Assembly (NCBI GenBank): GCA_019614645.1 | Contig: JABWDB010000019.1 | Location: 5,192,501 to 5,256,500 of the forward strand | Reading direction: 5' to 3' | Source: Stratiolaelaps scimitus | Lineage: Eukaryota; Arthropoda; Arachnida; Mesostigmata; Laelapidae | DNA length: 64,000 nt | Shown here: in pieces, positions 13,356-25,561 of the stretch | How the letters are laid out: each line of letters begins with the position of its first letter | Numbering within the stretch: the first letter of the stretch is position 1 | The notes under the pieces: generated by a model | Told to the model about the DNA's origin: nothing | Seen by the model: only the letters and a program-made list of their open reading frames with translations | Databases searched by the model: none | Position numbers and translations under genes: made by a program

Positions 13356-14699
13356 TGATCACACGTATGTACACGCGCGTGTACATCTCAGCACGTCTTA
13401 CACAATATGCATAGCAGTGTAATCCGCAAATGCCGCGGGCATGAAAATTCATACACAGAGAAGTGTAGACACGTTGTCTGAAAATGTACGAGAAGCGTGT
13501 GCGCGTCCGTCCGCTATTATGGGCATTTAACAATTCTGATAGACTTGCGTCCGCAACAGTGTTCATCTCATAACAATGGGAATGACGTAAATTGTCATTT
13601 ACGCTGCAGGCTGGTGGCACGTTAGCGTTGACGACGTCATCGAACATATGAACATTGTATGTACAACACGGAAATGGCTATGAGGGACCACTTAAAAAAG
13701 ATAACCATTGAGCACCGCGATACATTTCGATTATGCTTATCGAATCGATTAAATGCTCCGATGCGTTTGGACAAGTGCGTTTGATCTGGAGTCACGTCCA
13801 TGTCTCGTCTATGGTGACTCGAAAAATCGTTCCGCCAAAGCCGTTTACGCGCACGTCTGGCGTAAGGTGGCTGGCGAGGTGGCAGTCACCACTCATGACG
13901 CCAGATGTCCGGAACGCGACGCCACTAAGCTATACAGAAGACTAACGTACGAACAACAATATTCAGCTGAACTCGTCTCAAGACCAGATCATTTTTCCGA
14001 CCACCTCGCCACGTCCGCTACACGCAGGCAGATACCACACCCCTGCACATCCACACATGTATTCAATGATTTCAATCTTTTCAATCGATACAGCTATAAT
14101 CGTATTGTGTCTTTCTAATGATAGATCCATCATCGTCTACAATCATCATATACAATCCATAGAAAAAGGCCCCCAACGATTCGCTCGGCTACAGGCGCAC
14201 GTCCTGTAGATTTGCGGCGACGGCGGCGGCGAGTCGGTGCCTTCAGCCGAAAGAGAAAGTATCTCTTGAATTTCAATTAGCGTCTTTGCACGAGCCAAGC
14301 GACCCGTTGTATTGTGCAGACAGCTGATGCTGTCGGCGACACCTGTCACTGTATCAATGGTGTCATTATTGTTAAATAGCCATTTTCAATAGGGCGGGTG
14401 GGGTCGTCGAGGCGCAGTAAATTTATGAATGCGTAAATACAGGTGTGTCATTCATCTCCCACTCCCTTCAAGGGATATTGAGCATAGCTCGGATCATACC
14501 CTTCTGGTAGCGCGTCGTCAATCACGGTCAATCACGCACCGATACCCCGTGGGCGGTGGTCGAGCGAATAAATATATCTCTCTTGAAGATATATATACGA
14601 AAATGTTACTAATGATTATAATTAAAATAATAATAATAATAACAATGACAACAACAACAAACGGTGGACGCTTAACAGATTTGATCATTTGATGATTCT

Positions 14700-16060
14700 T
14701 TCTGGTCAGGGCTACCTAAGCCCATATGGGGGGCGCCGTACAAGGCTACCAATTCGGCCACGGAAGCCAGCAGACGCCTCGAGACTCTTGATGCTTCTCT
14801 GACCCTCGGCTTAAGCCTGGCAATATTTCGCGCATTCTTGAGTGCTTTTCCCGCAACATATTTTGCGTGGGCTGTGCCTGTGAGCCCTGTGTCCAGAATG
14901 ACACCGAGCTATTTGACTTGCCTCTTGAATTCCGGCCGGTAAGCAGGATGGCTTCACTTTTTTCCGGTGCCACCTGTAGCGAGTGGTCCTTGATCCAATC
15001 TGTTGTGGCAGCAAGGGCCTCGTTGGCTCTGGCTGCTAATTCGGCCTCAGTCCGGGCCGTGATGACAAGGGCCAGATCATCAGCATACGCTATGCTTTGA
15101 ACGCTCTCGGGAAGATTTGGAAGGGAGAGGACCCCGTCGTATACAACGTTCCACAGAGTCGGTGCAAGGACCAAGCCCTGTGGTACTCCCGCCGTAACCT
15201 CTTCGTCGAGTTCGCCGGCACGCAGGGATCTGTTTTACAGAAATGACGAAATTATCCTCCTAAGGTAAAGGGAAATTCCCTTATCTCTGAGAGCGGTCAT
15301 GATCACTTCCCAATTCGCGCTGTCGAAAGCGTTGCAAACATCCAGTAGGATCAGAAGAACGAGATCCCTGGTTTTTGAGGTCTTCGACTTTTCAAGGTGT
15401 GCTATGTCCATGCCTTTCTTTATCGCTGGCAGAGTAGACCTGCCCTTGCGGAAGCCGAATTGCGCGCACGAGAGATCCTGTCTGTCTTCGATTTCTTGCT
15501 CTAATGTCTCTCTGATGATGATGTACTCCATCATTTTCTCTATTGTGTTCAGTAGGAAAATGGGTCGGAAGCCCGGCGGGCTTTATCTGGCACGAGTTAT
15601 TTTTCTTGGCGGCTGTGTGTGCTTCTCCTTGATTTTATTCATAACTATTTGGCAATCCGAATCTGTCGTTGTCAAGGTCTTTTATGAGTTCGTCCCACTT
15701 GCTGATGCGGATTAGCTTGCGAAGGTTCCTGTATCCGGCCTTTAGTCGCTCTCTTTATGCTTCCACCCCTACGGCATCTGCGGCTTGATATGTATAATTT
15801 CCTCTATTTTGCCAGGCTAGTGTTCTTTGCGAAGCCCTGCGCAGTCGGATGCACTTGAGCCGAGCTTGCGCATTTTCTTCGCTCCACCAGTATACTGGTA
15901 CCTTTTTAATATGGTCCAATTCCCCTGGTTGTTGATTAATTCCGTTATCAATTTCTTTGCTTAGTGCCCTGAGATCCATTTTCCTCATTTGCCAGTTGGA
16001 GGTATCTCTGGCTCGCGTTGGCCTTGTCTTATTGCTTTCGCATTCGATTGATGTAGCTAT
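14700..16060 (-). mobile_element. R1-like non-LTR retrotransposon fragment (reverse transcriptase)
   Basis: Read on the minus strand, this is the linker and reverse transcriptase part of a non-LTR element. From 15988 down there is a WWSEENAQARLK motif, typical of the region between endonuclease and reverse transcriptase. Then come FRPIFLLNTIEK, QFGFRKGRSTL and the palm motif DVCNAFDSANW (15534-15235), then VPQGLVLAPTLWN and the catalytic box AYADDLALV (about 15100-15080), and finally a LYGAP-like motif near 14730. The frame is broken: an in-frame stop at 15235-15237, another near 15585, and a frameshift between about 15755 and 15585. The endonuclease and C-terminal CCHC domains are missing. 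It is dead and 5'- and 3'-truncated. R1 clade is my best assignment from the motif spacing; a related clade is possible. Confidence 0.85.
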
Positions 16061-19000
16061 GGTAACCTATGTTCGAGAGTCCACTCGAAATCAACAGTCA
16101 GCTCAATCACGAACATATCCATAGTTGAAGTCAACGAGACTTTAAACTGCTCCCCGCTTCTTTCCGACCTCTTTGATTCTACAATGTTTCAAATCATGGT
16201 CTTGCGCCCGGACGTTTGTAAAACAGCCCCTCATTATTATTGTATAATGTATCTACATTCAATCACATAGGTAGACACGCAAGTTTCTCTTACATGCCTA
16301 ACCTAAGTGCTTGGCTACAATGATCTCTCAGCGAACTACTCAACGGGTCGAACTTAGTGTTTGATTGTAAAATATTTCACTCAGTTGATGTCGCTTGATG
16401 AGTTCATTTTCGACATCCTATTATTTAGCCGCCCACCACTCCGTCCGAGCGCTTGTCATATTTTCTTCAGCAATACGGCAATACGGCTCTGACCGGCGTA
16501 CGCATAGAGCCAACGGGTTGCCCTTGGCCGACACGAATTCCTCCTGCAACGTGAAATCCTAACGTTAAATCGACACCATTCCGAATGTTCGTCAAGGATT
16601 TCGGCTGACTCTCGTGTTAATTATCATTTGATGCTATTGTCTCTCCCCCTTTCTCATCTCACCGTTATACTAATTACCCTGTCAGCTAGCGGCAGTCGGC
16701 AATCAGTCAAACAGCAGCGCGGCATGGACCGTCCCTCGTAGAACTACTTAGTACGCGTATAGAAATCAAACAAAATCACGAACATCACGATTCGAACCCT
16801 CTCTATTTTCGTTACCGGTCGTGGCATTTTCTAACTTAACATTGTTTCTAACGGGTCCGTACCAATAACGTCTCTGCCATCGCAGTGATGTGTTCGTCTG
16901 CGTGTGTCTCATTTCATCTTTCTCTTCGCTGTCTACAGTTTGGTGCTTTGCCTCTGAAATATCTGTTATACCGGCTTTCTTCGGGCGACAGGCCGAACGC
17001 CCGCATTCGCTCCCTGCAAAATGTCTTCAACAGGTGCTGGCCAGCCACGTCAGTACGATGGGCTCAGCTGCACGAAGAAAGGCAAACACTGTGCATCATA
17101 ACGGTGTCGTCTTGTCTGGCCCTTGACGGCCTTAGGACGTCAACTACACCTTCTGCTGTTAACGCGTCCGAGTGGTTGATGCTTAAGACGAGGCGTAGCG
17201 GCGAGAGAAAGAGAAAGAGCGAGAGAGAGAGATGAGCATGGACACGGAGAGATGTGCGCGTCTCTGCGGATTGGACTACCAGCAGTGGTGGTGGCTATTA
17301 TAGCCATTGACGGGGCGGCAGCCCGGCAAGGCTCAGCGCGACGTACAAGGACACGCGCCCTCAAATCGATGAATGAATCGGCAGGCCCAAGTGACGAATT
17401 CACGGCCGTCAGGTGGCGGCGGTGGTTGGAAAGTTCGCGCGTTCGGTCAGTCGAACCGCTGTTCGGCTCGCCAGCTCGCTGGTTGACGCTTACAATAGCA
17501 GTTGCCACTGCTGCTGCTTCTGTTCGGGCTGCTGCTGACGATGGAATTGTTGTTGGCCATCAATGTTGGTCAGCAGCGAAGGAGAGAGACCGAGGGGGAG
17601 CGCTCCCGTCGGACAAAACCAGAGCCGTCCTGTGTCCTGTGTCAACGCGGACGACGGATCATCGATTGTCTATCTATCTGGCCGGCTAACTGGTCGGATG
17701 CTTGGCTGACATGAAAATTAGCCCCGTTCGCAGTGGCGAACCCCCGAAACGAACTGTAGGCCCGCTTCGCGCCCGCCCCGGTCAGTTACGTCCCGTCGAC
17801 GACAACGCGCCGAGAAGAGAAAGTTCACAGCCGCCAATCGACGATCGTCAGGAGTTATCGCTGGCGGCGGCTTCCATTCGTACAAATCGTTGGCCCAATA
17901 AAGAGGCGACAACTGACTTCCGCTCCCCCGTGTGGTCTTAATGAGAGGGTTGGCTACGGACGGGAGCAATCGCGTTACCACCACACACAAACACACACAC
18001 ATATATATACAGACGTACAAAGACACATATACCCGACTGCAGACGCGACAAGGCCGTTGGTGGCAGCGTCATCGCAAGTGACGACGCCGAGCGGCGTCGA
18101 CCAGCCGGCCCGCTGGTGGCTGGCCAGTGCGATCTACACCACAGTCATTAGAAGTGCCAGTGCTGCTGCTGCCGTTGCAAACAGTTGTACCACTATCATC
18201 TTACGGCTATTATAATCATCGATCGATAGGGGCCCATGTGCCGTTTGCACTGTGTACGATTGCGGAGCTGCAGCGCCACTCTGCTCAACCGACCCCACGC
18301 GACTTGGGCCGCTCCGGTCCGATCTGGTGGCGCGTGAAGTCGGACGCCGGTCATTGCTCGCTGGCTCGTCCGAGCGAAGGCGAAACAGCAGCGGATTGCC
18401 GGGAACGAGCTGCCACCATAGCGCACGAGAACGACATTTACCCCGCCCGAAAACTGACTAATCGTCGTTGTTGTAGTATATATATATATATATATAGATA
18501 TAGATATATATATGTATATGTAGCGAGAGGGAGAGAGAGAGAGAGAGAGGGAGGGAGCGAGAGATATCGTGATAGATAGTGATAAGTAAATACATAGATA
18601 TATGAAGAAAGGGGATGCGAGTAGCCGTGCAACGCCAGACGATGAAGACGCGAGTTACTATAGACGACGACGACGACAACGGCGACGACAGTAACGATTG
18701 TAATGATGATGATGGCTGATGATTGCTGATCAAGGCTGAATGATGAAGGTAAATATGTTCACCTGTTATGGGGCGATCCGATCGCCCGTCCACTCGTAGA
18801 CTGGACACTGCTACTAGCAGTTGTAATTCTGTAATTGGTCTGCTGCTTGAAAGATACCGTTATAACTGGATGTCGCAGCGGCTGAGGTGCCCTCAGCCTG
18901 CTGCGCTTCAGAAAAAAAAAAAAGGGCACGGCATGGGCATGCAACAGATCACACGTTCAAATGAAACTGAAACTACTTCGTACATAGCATAGATTTGGTG

Positions 19001-20575
19001 GTGGCACCGCCCGCAGTTAGGGGCCGGGGGGCGCGGGGGGTGCGGGGGTTTGACAACTCGGTGGCGGCGGCGGGACCGCTAACGTGCTCTGCCGCCAGTT
19101 CGAAATATGAAGCGATCACGAAATTCGCTATGGCAACATGAGAAAACAAATGGTTATGATTATGATATGTATGTATAACGAGGCGACAACGCGCTCCATT
19201 ACGATAACAGCTAGATGTCTCGTAGTCGTCGGCGAGAGCGGGCAGTCGTCATTGTATTCTGTCCGATATCATAGGAACAGAGCTGTGAATGAGATATATA
19301 GAATATCGTAGGGATGCAAAATCGACGAACGGACAAGCGCGCGAAACATTCGCTAGTTAGCTCAGTGGTTTTCTGCTTGGGCAGACAGCAGAAAAACATT
19401 CCAGTGCTTATTATCGTAGGTTGTGGTGGACACTCGACTTAAGCACAATTTCCGGATATGCCATGTCCGCAGGCAGGTAGATACACACACACACACAGAG
19501 ACAGGCAGATAAATAAATACGATGCCCATTTGCTTAGATCTTGCATTCGTCGATATGGCGTCATCATTGCAGGCCTATCTTGGCTTTTCGATGTTGTGTG
19601 GCACTTTGTAGTCTGACGATGTACTCACCTGACTACGCATGATCGAGTTCCACAGCAATACCAGAAGTGTTTACTGCAGCGATGCGTCGATGTAACGTGG
19701 CGGTCAACCGGTGACATTTTGACAATCCTTCCCTTTCGTCGAAATATTCTTAAGTCTCCTGTGGTGGTTTCGCCAGCCACCGAAAGGCAAGATTCTCGTT
19801 TGCTATTTAAACAATTTGCGAGAAAGACGAGACCCGTACATCTGACAGAAGAAAGCCGGAGAAAGATCGCTCAGTCAGGAAGCCTCGCACGCTAACCGCG
19901 TGCAGTATATGTCCGTTCATATTTTTCCCGTACTGTGGCTTCACAGCAAATATACCTCGAGACATATTATAGGGCCACGCAATTAAGAGGGCGGACTTCT
20001 CGAGAATTCGTATTTAGCATACGTGCACTTTGCAGAAACTCTCTATTCGATTACACATACAGATACATGAATAAATAGATACTTTGATTTATTGATGCAG
20101 CTGCGGCTGTGAGTACGCTTAAGTTCGTAAGTAACGGTAAAGAAAGATGAACAGCACATTGTATATATCGCATAATGCATGACAATGTCGTCTTTAATTT
20201 TACACCAAGAATGTTCACGTGCTTAGTGTACGTCTGCATAAATATTCAATATTTAAATGTTTACATATCTTTAGAGGTAGCGCAGAAGTTATCTCATTGA
20301 GGTGACTGATTGAACCTCTCGAGGGGAGAGATCTCAGAATGATTGTGCGCGGCAGGCAAGAGCATGTCTATTAGACTCGTTAGTAATGCGTGATATCTAA
20401 AATGTGGCCAACGTTAGAGCGGCTGCCGAGCCGGAAAGAGATCTCTGACGAAATCCTATGTGTTGGTATCTAAAAAGCTCGTCGGGCTAATCGTAATGTG
20501 AATAATTTGTCAACGGATGATCATTCAGTTAACATGTATAAGTGATCAACGGATATACTCCCAAACATTATACAC
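16061..20575. other. Gene-less interval with second GC-rich block
   Basis: I see no supported gene. The part from about 16.9 to 19.1 kb is GC- and CpG-rich, with (GA)n near 17210-17231, CA/TA tracts near 17980-18010 and a compound (TA)n/(GA)n array at 18476-18562. The pattern resembles the promoter or 5'-UTR surroundings of a large gene, but no exon could be defined. The remainder is AT-rich without recognised content. Confidence 0.45.
18476..18562. repeat. Compound microsatellite (TA)n-(GATA)n-(GA)n
   Basis: About 47 bases of TA with GATA interruptions run into about 38 bases of GA with GGGA interruptions. This is simple-sequence DNA, and both reading directions give only spurious open frames. 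Confidence 0.9.
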
Positions 20576-20812
20576 GGTCCCTTCACTGCTAACTTCCTCG
20601 AAGGAGTCTGTCACAGGCTGATCCGCGCCACCGGAGGCAAGCGCGTAAGATCGCGTTTTGTCAGCAGTTTCTTTTCCTGCACTATGATACAGAGAGGTAA
20701 TGAAATCGGCTCCCTCGGGGGTGACCATGACCTTGGGCGTCTGCCTGACACCCTGTCGCCAACTGCTTCTCTAATTATTGTACATTTAAAGAGTCACAAT
20801 CATGATCAATGA
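20576..20812 (+). pseudogene. Retroelement-like coding remnant (copy 1)
   Basis: The + frame starting at 20576 reads GPFTANFLEGVCHRLIRATG, later IQRGNEIGSLG, and runs to a TGA at 20810-20812. It matches the minus-strand frame at 47879-48121 (GPLTANFLEGVYHRLIRATG, then VQRGNSIAFL) over about 50 residues. Two diverged copies on opposite strands indicate the coding end of a dispersed element. The QRLSLAVQRGN-type motif recalls C-terminal regions of arthropod non-LTR proteins, but I cannot name the clade. The last part of the frame runs into the 128-base tandem duplication. Confidence 0.5.
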
Positions 20813-21028
20813 ACCTAGAAATGGATTGTTTGAAATACATGGGACTACAAAAGTAGTCTTATAGTGGGGTGAACCATAAGCTCAGAGGTAGAAATAAAAT
20901 AATTATTGTACATTTAAAGAGTCACAATCATGATCAATGAACCTAGAAATGGATTGTTTGAAATACATGGGACTACAAAAGTAGTCTTATAGTGGGGTGA
21001 ACCATAAGCTCAGAGGTAGAAATAAAAT
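20773..21028. repeat. Exact 128-base tandem duplication
   Basis: Bases 20773-20900 and 20901-21028 appear identical, starting AATTATTGTACATTT and ending GAAATAAAAT. The lack of differences implies a recent event (or an assembly duplication). A diverged piece of the same sequence (ATTTAAAGACTCACAATCATG) is found at about 57065-57090, so the unit comes from a dispersed repeat. Confidence 0.9.
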
Positions 21029-22040
21029 AGGTGTCCGGGAAAAAAATGGGTTTGTAGTTAAATCGGTGGCTTCTTGAACTGTAGGCCTACCCTATTAATA
21101 ATTGTGGACCAATACTTTTGCCACTGTTGCGAGACCGGTATACAACCCGGTCTCCCACCGCCACAATGAAGTTCAGCTAATACACAATAGCATACTCGTC
21201 AATACAACAGCAGAGCAACAAAGCAATGCTATCCAAGCTATCGTATCATTCAGTTCATAGTTCTTCTATATCTATTTTGGACGTGGTCCCCAGCCTTGCC
21301 TAGATGATTGTAATTAAGGGCAGTGGCAGCTCTGTGGCAGCCTGGTTTAAGCAGTTCTTTTGCTCCCCGACACCGACGTCCTCCTCCACTTACTGCAGCT
21401 ATCCGCGGTGTCTTGCACCGCCATCGTCAAATATACCGTAACGGTGGTTGTCGAAGGGCAACGATGGCAGCGGCATCTGTCAGCCTAAGAAAAGGAGATC
21501 TCGCTTTGTATTTGAGCAGCGCAGTTTTGAATTAGAAAAGCTGCACTATTAACTATCAGGGATGCGAAAATGATGAGATATTTACTTCGGCCTGTACTAC
21601 GGTCTCAAGTGGCCTCCACTATGAGCTCAGTTCGTGCGGTGTGTACTCAAGTCGAATCGTGTCGTACACCGAGAACGGTCGAATAGCGACATCATTTGTT
21701 CGCTCAATTAACGTTTGATGAAAGGCAACGCTATGGAATTTGACAAAAAGAACAAAACACATTATGTTTGACCGCCGTAACTAGACATACCATTACGGCT
21801 TTACCTTGTCTGTTACTAATGTCAGTAATTCCCGATCGCGTTGTTCGACTGTGGAAGACTGTCTCAAGACCAGAGCCCCTCCTTCGTTGACCCTCCCAAT
21901 TAGTTGAACCCCCTGTTACGGAGGGGAACGTACGGAAATTTCTGGTAACGTAAGCATGCAGACCCACCTACTTGGTTCAACTGGGCCCTAGGCGGTGTCC
22001 ATTCAAACTGTGGGGAAAGGATTTGAAGGAATCACCAAGG
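21029..22040. other. Intergenic upstream of cuticle gene at 22.1 kb
   Basis: No supported gene. It is ordinary non-coding sequence; an open frame of 78 codons on the minus strand at 21731-21967 lacks recognisable features. Confidence 0.4.
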
Positions 22041-22047
22041 ATCGTTG

Positions 22048-22081
22048 TATAAAAGCCCGTCGTCACACAGACAGAATCAGT
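22048..22081 (+). promoter_or_regulatory. Core promoter of cuticle gene at 22.1 kb
   Basis: TATAAAA lies at 22048-22054 and TCAGT at 22077-22081, 31 bases apart (TATA start to initiator A). The initiator context ATCAGTTCGTCT is shared with the gene at 27.2 kb, so the two promoters are related. The ATG is at 22122. Confidence 0.82.
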
Positions 22082-22121
22082 TCGTCTCGCAGACAGCTAA
22101 AGAGAACAAACAAACGACAAC

Positions 22122-23005
22122 ATGCTCGCTGTACGTGTCCAAGGGCCTGACTAGCTGTGACCACAGCGGTGGCCCAATAGCCAGTAGAAGATAGAGAATA
22201 ACACGCAAAGCATACTATATGTATCTTTCCTGTCACAACCAGTAGTAACACTGTTCCTTGCTTGCTGTTATGGCTTCCTTAGTCCTACTCAAGTATACCT
22301 ATAATTGTGCTCTCTGTGCTCTAGGTTGTTGACAACCTCGACGTAGAGCTAGAAGTGTTTGCAGTGTTGAAATTTGCGATCTGACAGGTGTTGCGTTCAC
22401 GTTTCCCCTTCATGTTCAATCTGTTCTCTTTGCAGAAAGTCGCCATCGTCGCCGTAGCCGTGGCCGGAGTTCACGCCACTCATCTTGGCTACGGTCACGC
22501 TTACGCTGGCCACGGTTATGCCGCCCCCGCCTACGGTCACGCTATTGCTGCCGCCCCCGTCGCCGCCTACGGACATGGATACGGCCACGCCGCCCTTGCC
22601 GCTCCCGTGGCCAAGGTTGCTCACGCCCCTGTTGTCTCTTCGTACTCGACCGTGACCAAGCACGTGGCTCATGCACCTGTTGCCGTTGCTAAGGTCGCCC
22701 ACGCTGCCCCAGTGGCCGTTGCTGCCCCCGCCTACGGATACCACGGGGCGGCTCATCTTGCCGCCCCCGTGGCTAAGATCGCCCACGCTGCGCCCGTCCT
22801 GGCAGCTCCCGCTTATGGATACCACGGAGCAGCTCACCTTGCCGCCCCTGTTGCCAAGGTCGCCCACGCTGCCCCTGTCCTTGCCGCACCCGCCTACGGC
22901 CACGCCGCTTATGGATACCACGGCGCGGCTCACCTCGCTGCCCCTGTGGCTAAGATCGCCCACGCAGCGCCTCTTGCCTACGGCCACGGATACGGCCACT
23001 ATTAA
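22122..23005 (+). CDS. Secreted Ala/His/Tyr-rich cuticle protein (type 2)
   Basis: Exons are 22122-22130 (Met-Leu-Ala) and 22436-23005, with a 305-base intron (GTACGT ... TTTGCAG). The predicted protein is 192 residues, with a signal peptide ending near residue 17 (GVHA/TH). The mature chain begins with Tyr-Gly-His motifs, carries SSYSTVTKHVAHAP centrally, and then repeats a block of about 25-30 residues containing AYGYHGAAHLAAPVAK and IAHAAPVLAAP three times. It ends YGHGYGHY. Its coding exon and 3' UTR are closely similar to those of the 27.2 kb gene: both UTRs start AAGACGGT and reach AATAAA within about 65 bases (here at 23063-23068). The in-frame ATG at 22388 is intronic and was not used. 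It is probably a structural exoskeleton protein. Confidence 0.9.
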
Positions 23006-23069
23006 GACGGTGTCCGAGGGGCCCACATCGTGTGACACAATTTGTAGATTTGTAAAAAATGAAATAAAA

Positions 23070-24826
23070 ACAGTTATTTTCCAATAGATCCCTTTGGGTT
23101 CTTTGTTTTCATAAGCCATATTTTATAGTAGATTTTAGGTCGATTTCCGAAATGAAGGTCCGTGTGTTGTACCTCGCTTGTGACGCTTTGCGAAGCATCT
23201 GTTAGGGCTATTAATGAATAGCATTTTTAACGATTTTTCAAGTCCTCTGGTAAAAGGTTCGTTTTCCATGATTTTGTGCATAAGGTATCTTTATTTTGGA
23301 AAATCCAATGCTTTGTTTCACGCTATGAGGAACGTCGCAGGTAAACACCGCGAAGATGAAAAATATATATTTAATTTAGTGAGCGACAATTGTACCCGCT
23401 GAACGTGAAATACATCTACGAACGACTTCCTTTATATATTCTTAATGGAATATTGAGAACAAGGAGGCCCCATTTCCCCAATCCTTAAGCGTGATTCCCC
23501 AAAATAGAAATTGCCTTGCCCCTTCTGGATATCTTAGGAAATTTCTATTTGCATTAAAAATTCGGTTGCACGTCGCCCTCCTGTAGGGGATGCTAACCAT
23601 TCTCCTAATATCTGAAGAAAGTTTAATGCTAAAAGTCGAAAAATACATTCTTCGTTCTGACGCTTGGAGAGATTTATTTCTACGGGGGAAGTGTTGATGT
23701 TTTCCGCTCGAAAGTGCTCAACCTCATGCAATCGGCGGTACGGGTTCTTTCCAAGGTCAGAATCATGGTAGAGGTCAAATCGAACAGTTTTGCTCGTTAG
23801 GCACCTTCGTTAGGTGCCATTTGTCTGCAATGTCTGTTTTGTCACTAGCGTTTTTCGGGATAGTTATGTCTCGCATTGAATTTTCTATCTGACAGCTGCA
23901 AAAATAAGCTGATTAAAAGGCGAAAAAGCCACTCGCTTTGTGTACATAGCAATATATCGGACAGCGCTTGTCACGCCTCATCTCGCAAAGAGATCGATCA
24001 GCAAACTGGTTATTCTGCAACTATTCCTCGAAGAGGTGGAAGGTCGAGGAGGGCAAAGGAGAAAATAAAATAAATCAACGTTTTATAAAAAAAATTCAAC
24101 CAAACTAACAATGCTGACCCCTATTCAGAGTTTCATATCGCGCCAGACACTACTTTTGGTTGAATCGGCATCAGGGATTTTTCATCAAGATACTAATTTA
24201 GTAGATACTAATTCCATAGTCAATGTAGACGATAAACGCGTTTGGTTTATCCGCCCTAGGCGAACTACAGTTGTTTTTACATCGGTGATTTGATAAGGGA
24301 ATTCCTACAGGGGACCTAAAAGGTTCTCGGGCTGACTCTCAGCCAACATCTAACGTCTACGATACTGCTTTTTAGCATTGCGTCGTAAAAACAGGGGACC
24401 TAATATCACGGTTTGCAGCTGATGAGCGAGTCTAAAAGGGTGGAGAGCACATTTGGTAAATCCTAAGTCTCGAGGCTGAGGCATTAACCATCTATTTCTA
24501 AACACAATTTGAAGAATTATTCTCAAAAATAAATTCGCCTTTTACACATTATATACGAACCAACCAGACTTACACCAGTCTGTGCAGGCCCCCTGAGTAG
24601 AACCTGTCCGACCTGTCTCTTCCGCAAGATGAAACGTCTGATTTCATGCCAGTGCAGTTACGTTCTGGCCTTTATTAACCACAGTAGTTACAATAAATAC
24701 CCTTAGCATCTCGTATATTGATATCACAACATATATTGATATATCTGTACCTTAATTTTTGTTTTATGCAGGTTATTGGCCTCTGGTAAATGGATTTGGA
24801 AATATTATAGTAAATGAATAGTCTCC
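23070..24826. other. Intergenic, no gene seen
   Basis: AT-rich sequence without a supported gene. It contains one copy of a short inverted-repeat element (24322-24357, listed separately). Confidence 0.4.
24322..24357. repeat. Short hairpin repeat GGCTGA-CTC-TCAGCC (copy 1)
   Basis: TTCTCGGGCTGACTCTCAGC continues with CAACATCTAACGTC. The 6-base arms GGCTGA and TCAGCC are perfectly complementary. The same sequence with a changed loop occurs at 25562-25598 and, diverged, at 45958-45995, so this is a dispersed element rather than chance. Confidence 0.6.
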
Positions 24827-24840
24827 AGCGTGTGAACAAT
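24827..24840. repeat. Target-site duplication, left copy
   Basis: AGCGTGTGAACAAT is repeated exactly at 25413-25426, directly after the poly(A) tail of the retrotransposon that lies between the two copies. Confidence 0.88.
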
Positions 24841-25412
24841 ACGAACCATTCGAGAATGGCAGAACGAGTGGAGCCACCTCCCGGAGGACTCACCAGGGGC
24901 CTGGACACGTCGCCTCATCCCCGACCTTACAAAATGGCTGGAGAGGAAGCACGGCGATACCACGTACTATCTGACCCAAGTACTCACAGGGCACGGGTGT
25001 TTTCAGAAATACCTCAACAGGATCGGTAAGGCCCCCGACGCGAAATGCGTCTACTGCGAGACTGGGGCTGAGGACGATGTTTCACACTCAATCCTACACT
25101 GCCCAGCCCTCGAAGAAGCCAGGACCGAACTCACGCAGGACTACGCCTCAGTCAGAGACATGATTGAAGACATGCTGGAGAGCGCAGAGAAGTGGGCTAG
25201 GGGTTTACACAGGGTTGAAAAAATCATGAGTAGGAAAATCGAACTAGAACAAAACAGGAGGAATGATACATGCAGAAACATGTGAGGTGTATATAATATA
25301 TGTTATGCTTATGTGATGTGCTAAAGTCACCCAATGAAGAATAGATCCGCTGATGTAGTATGTTAAATGGTTCCGGCGGATCTCAAAATAAATTAAAAAA
25401 AAAAAAAAAAAA
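24841..25412 (+). mobile_element. 5'-truncated non-LTR retrotransposon with poly(A) tail
   Basis: This is a 572-base insertion flanked by a 14-base target-site duplication. A frame with no internal stop runs from 24845 to a TGA at 25283-25285 and encodes the C-terminal end of an R1-like ORF2. The motifs in order are WQNEWSHLP, WTRRLIPDL, YYLTQVLTGHGCF, a zinc knuckle CVYC...H...C (C-x2-C-x9-H-x4-C), and a Lys/Glu-rich tail ending in RNM. A short 3' UTR leads to an A-run of about 17-19 bases. The reverse transcriptase and endonuclease are absent, as expected from incomplete reverse transcription. The intact frame, tail and duplication indicate a young insertion. It belongs to the same broad group as the fragments at 41.4 and 60.2 kb. 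Confidence 0.92.
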
Positions 25413-25426
25413 AGCGTGTGAACAAT
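25413..25426. repeat. Target-site duplication, right copy
   Basis: Exact match to 24827-24840; it bounds the 3' end of the retrotransposon insertion. The first A could belong to the tail. Confidence 0.88.
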
Positions 25427-25561
25427 GAAGGTGTGTACATCGAAATACAGTGCTGACGAATCTCCCATGTCGCCCGTTCAGTTACAAACCGGTGGCAGTT
25501 AAAGGTAGCGCTAGCGTGATTCCGACACAGAACAGATTATAGATGCAACAACACCCATGCT

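Larger units (their letters stand above)
9070..14690. other. Long gene-less interval
   Basis: Apart from the small T-rich insertion near 9.5 kb and the repeat tail near 11.85 kb, I see no supported gene. The open frames present (up to about 120 codons) have no recognisable domain. A TATAAAAG box at 10755-10762 with CAGT about 30 bases later looks like a core promoter, but the next ATG is followed almost at once by a stop. An A-run and (TA)n microsatellite lies at 13319-13355. Confidence 0.5.
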
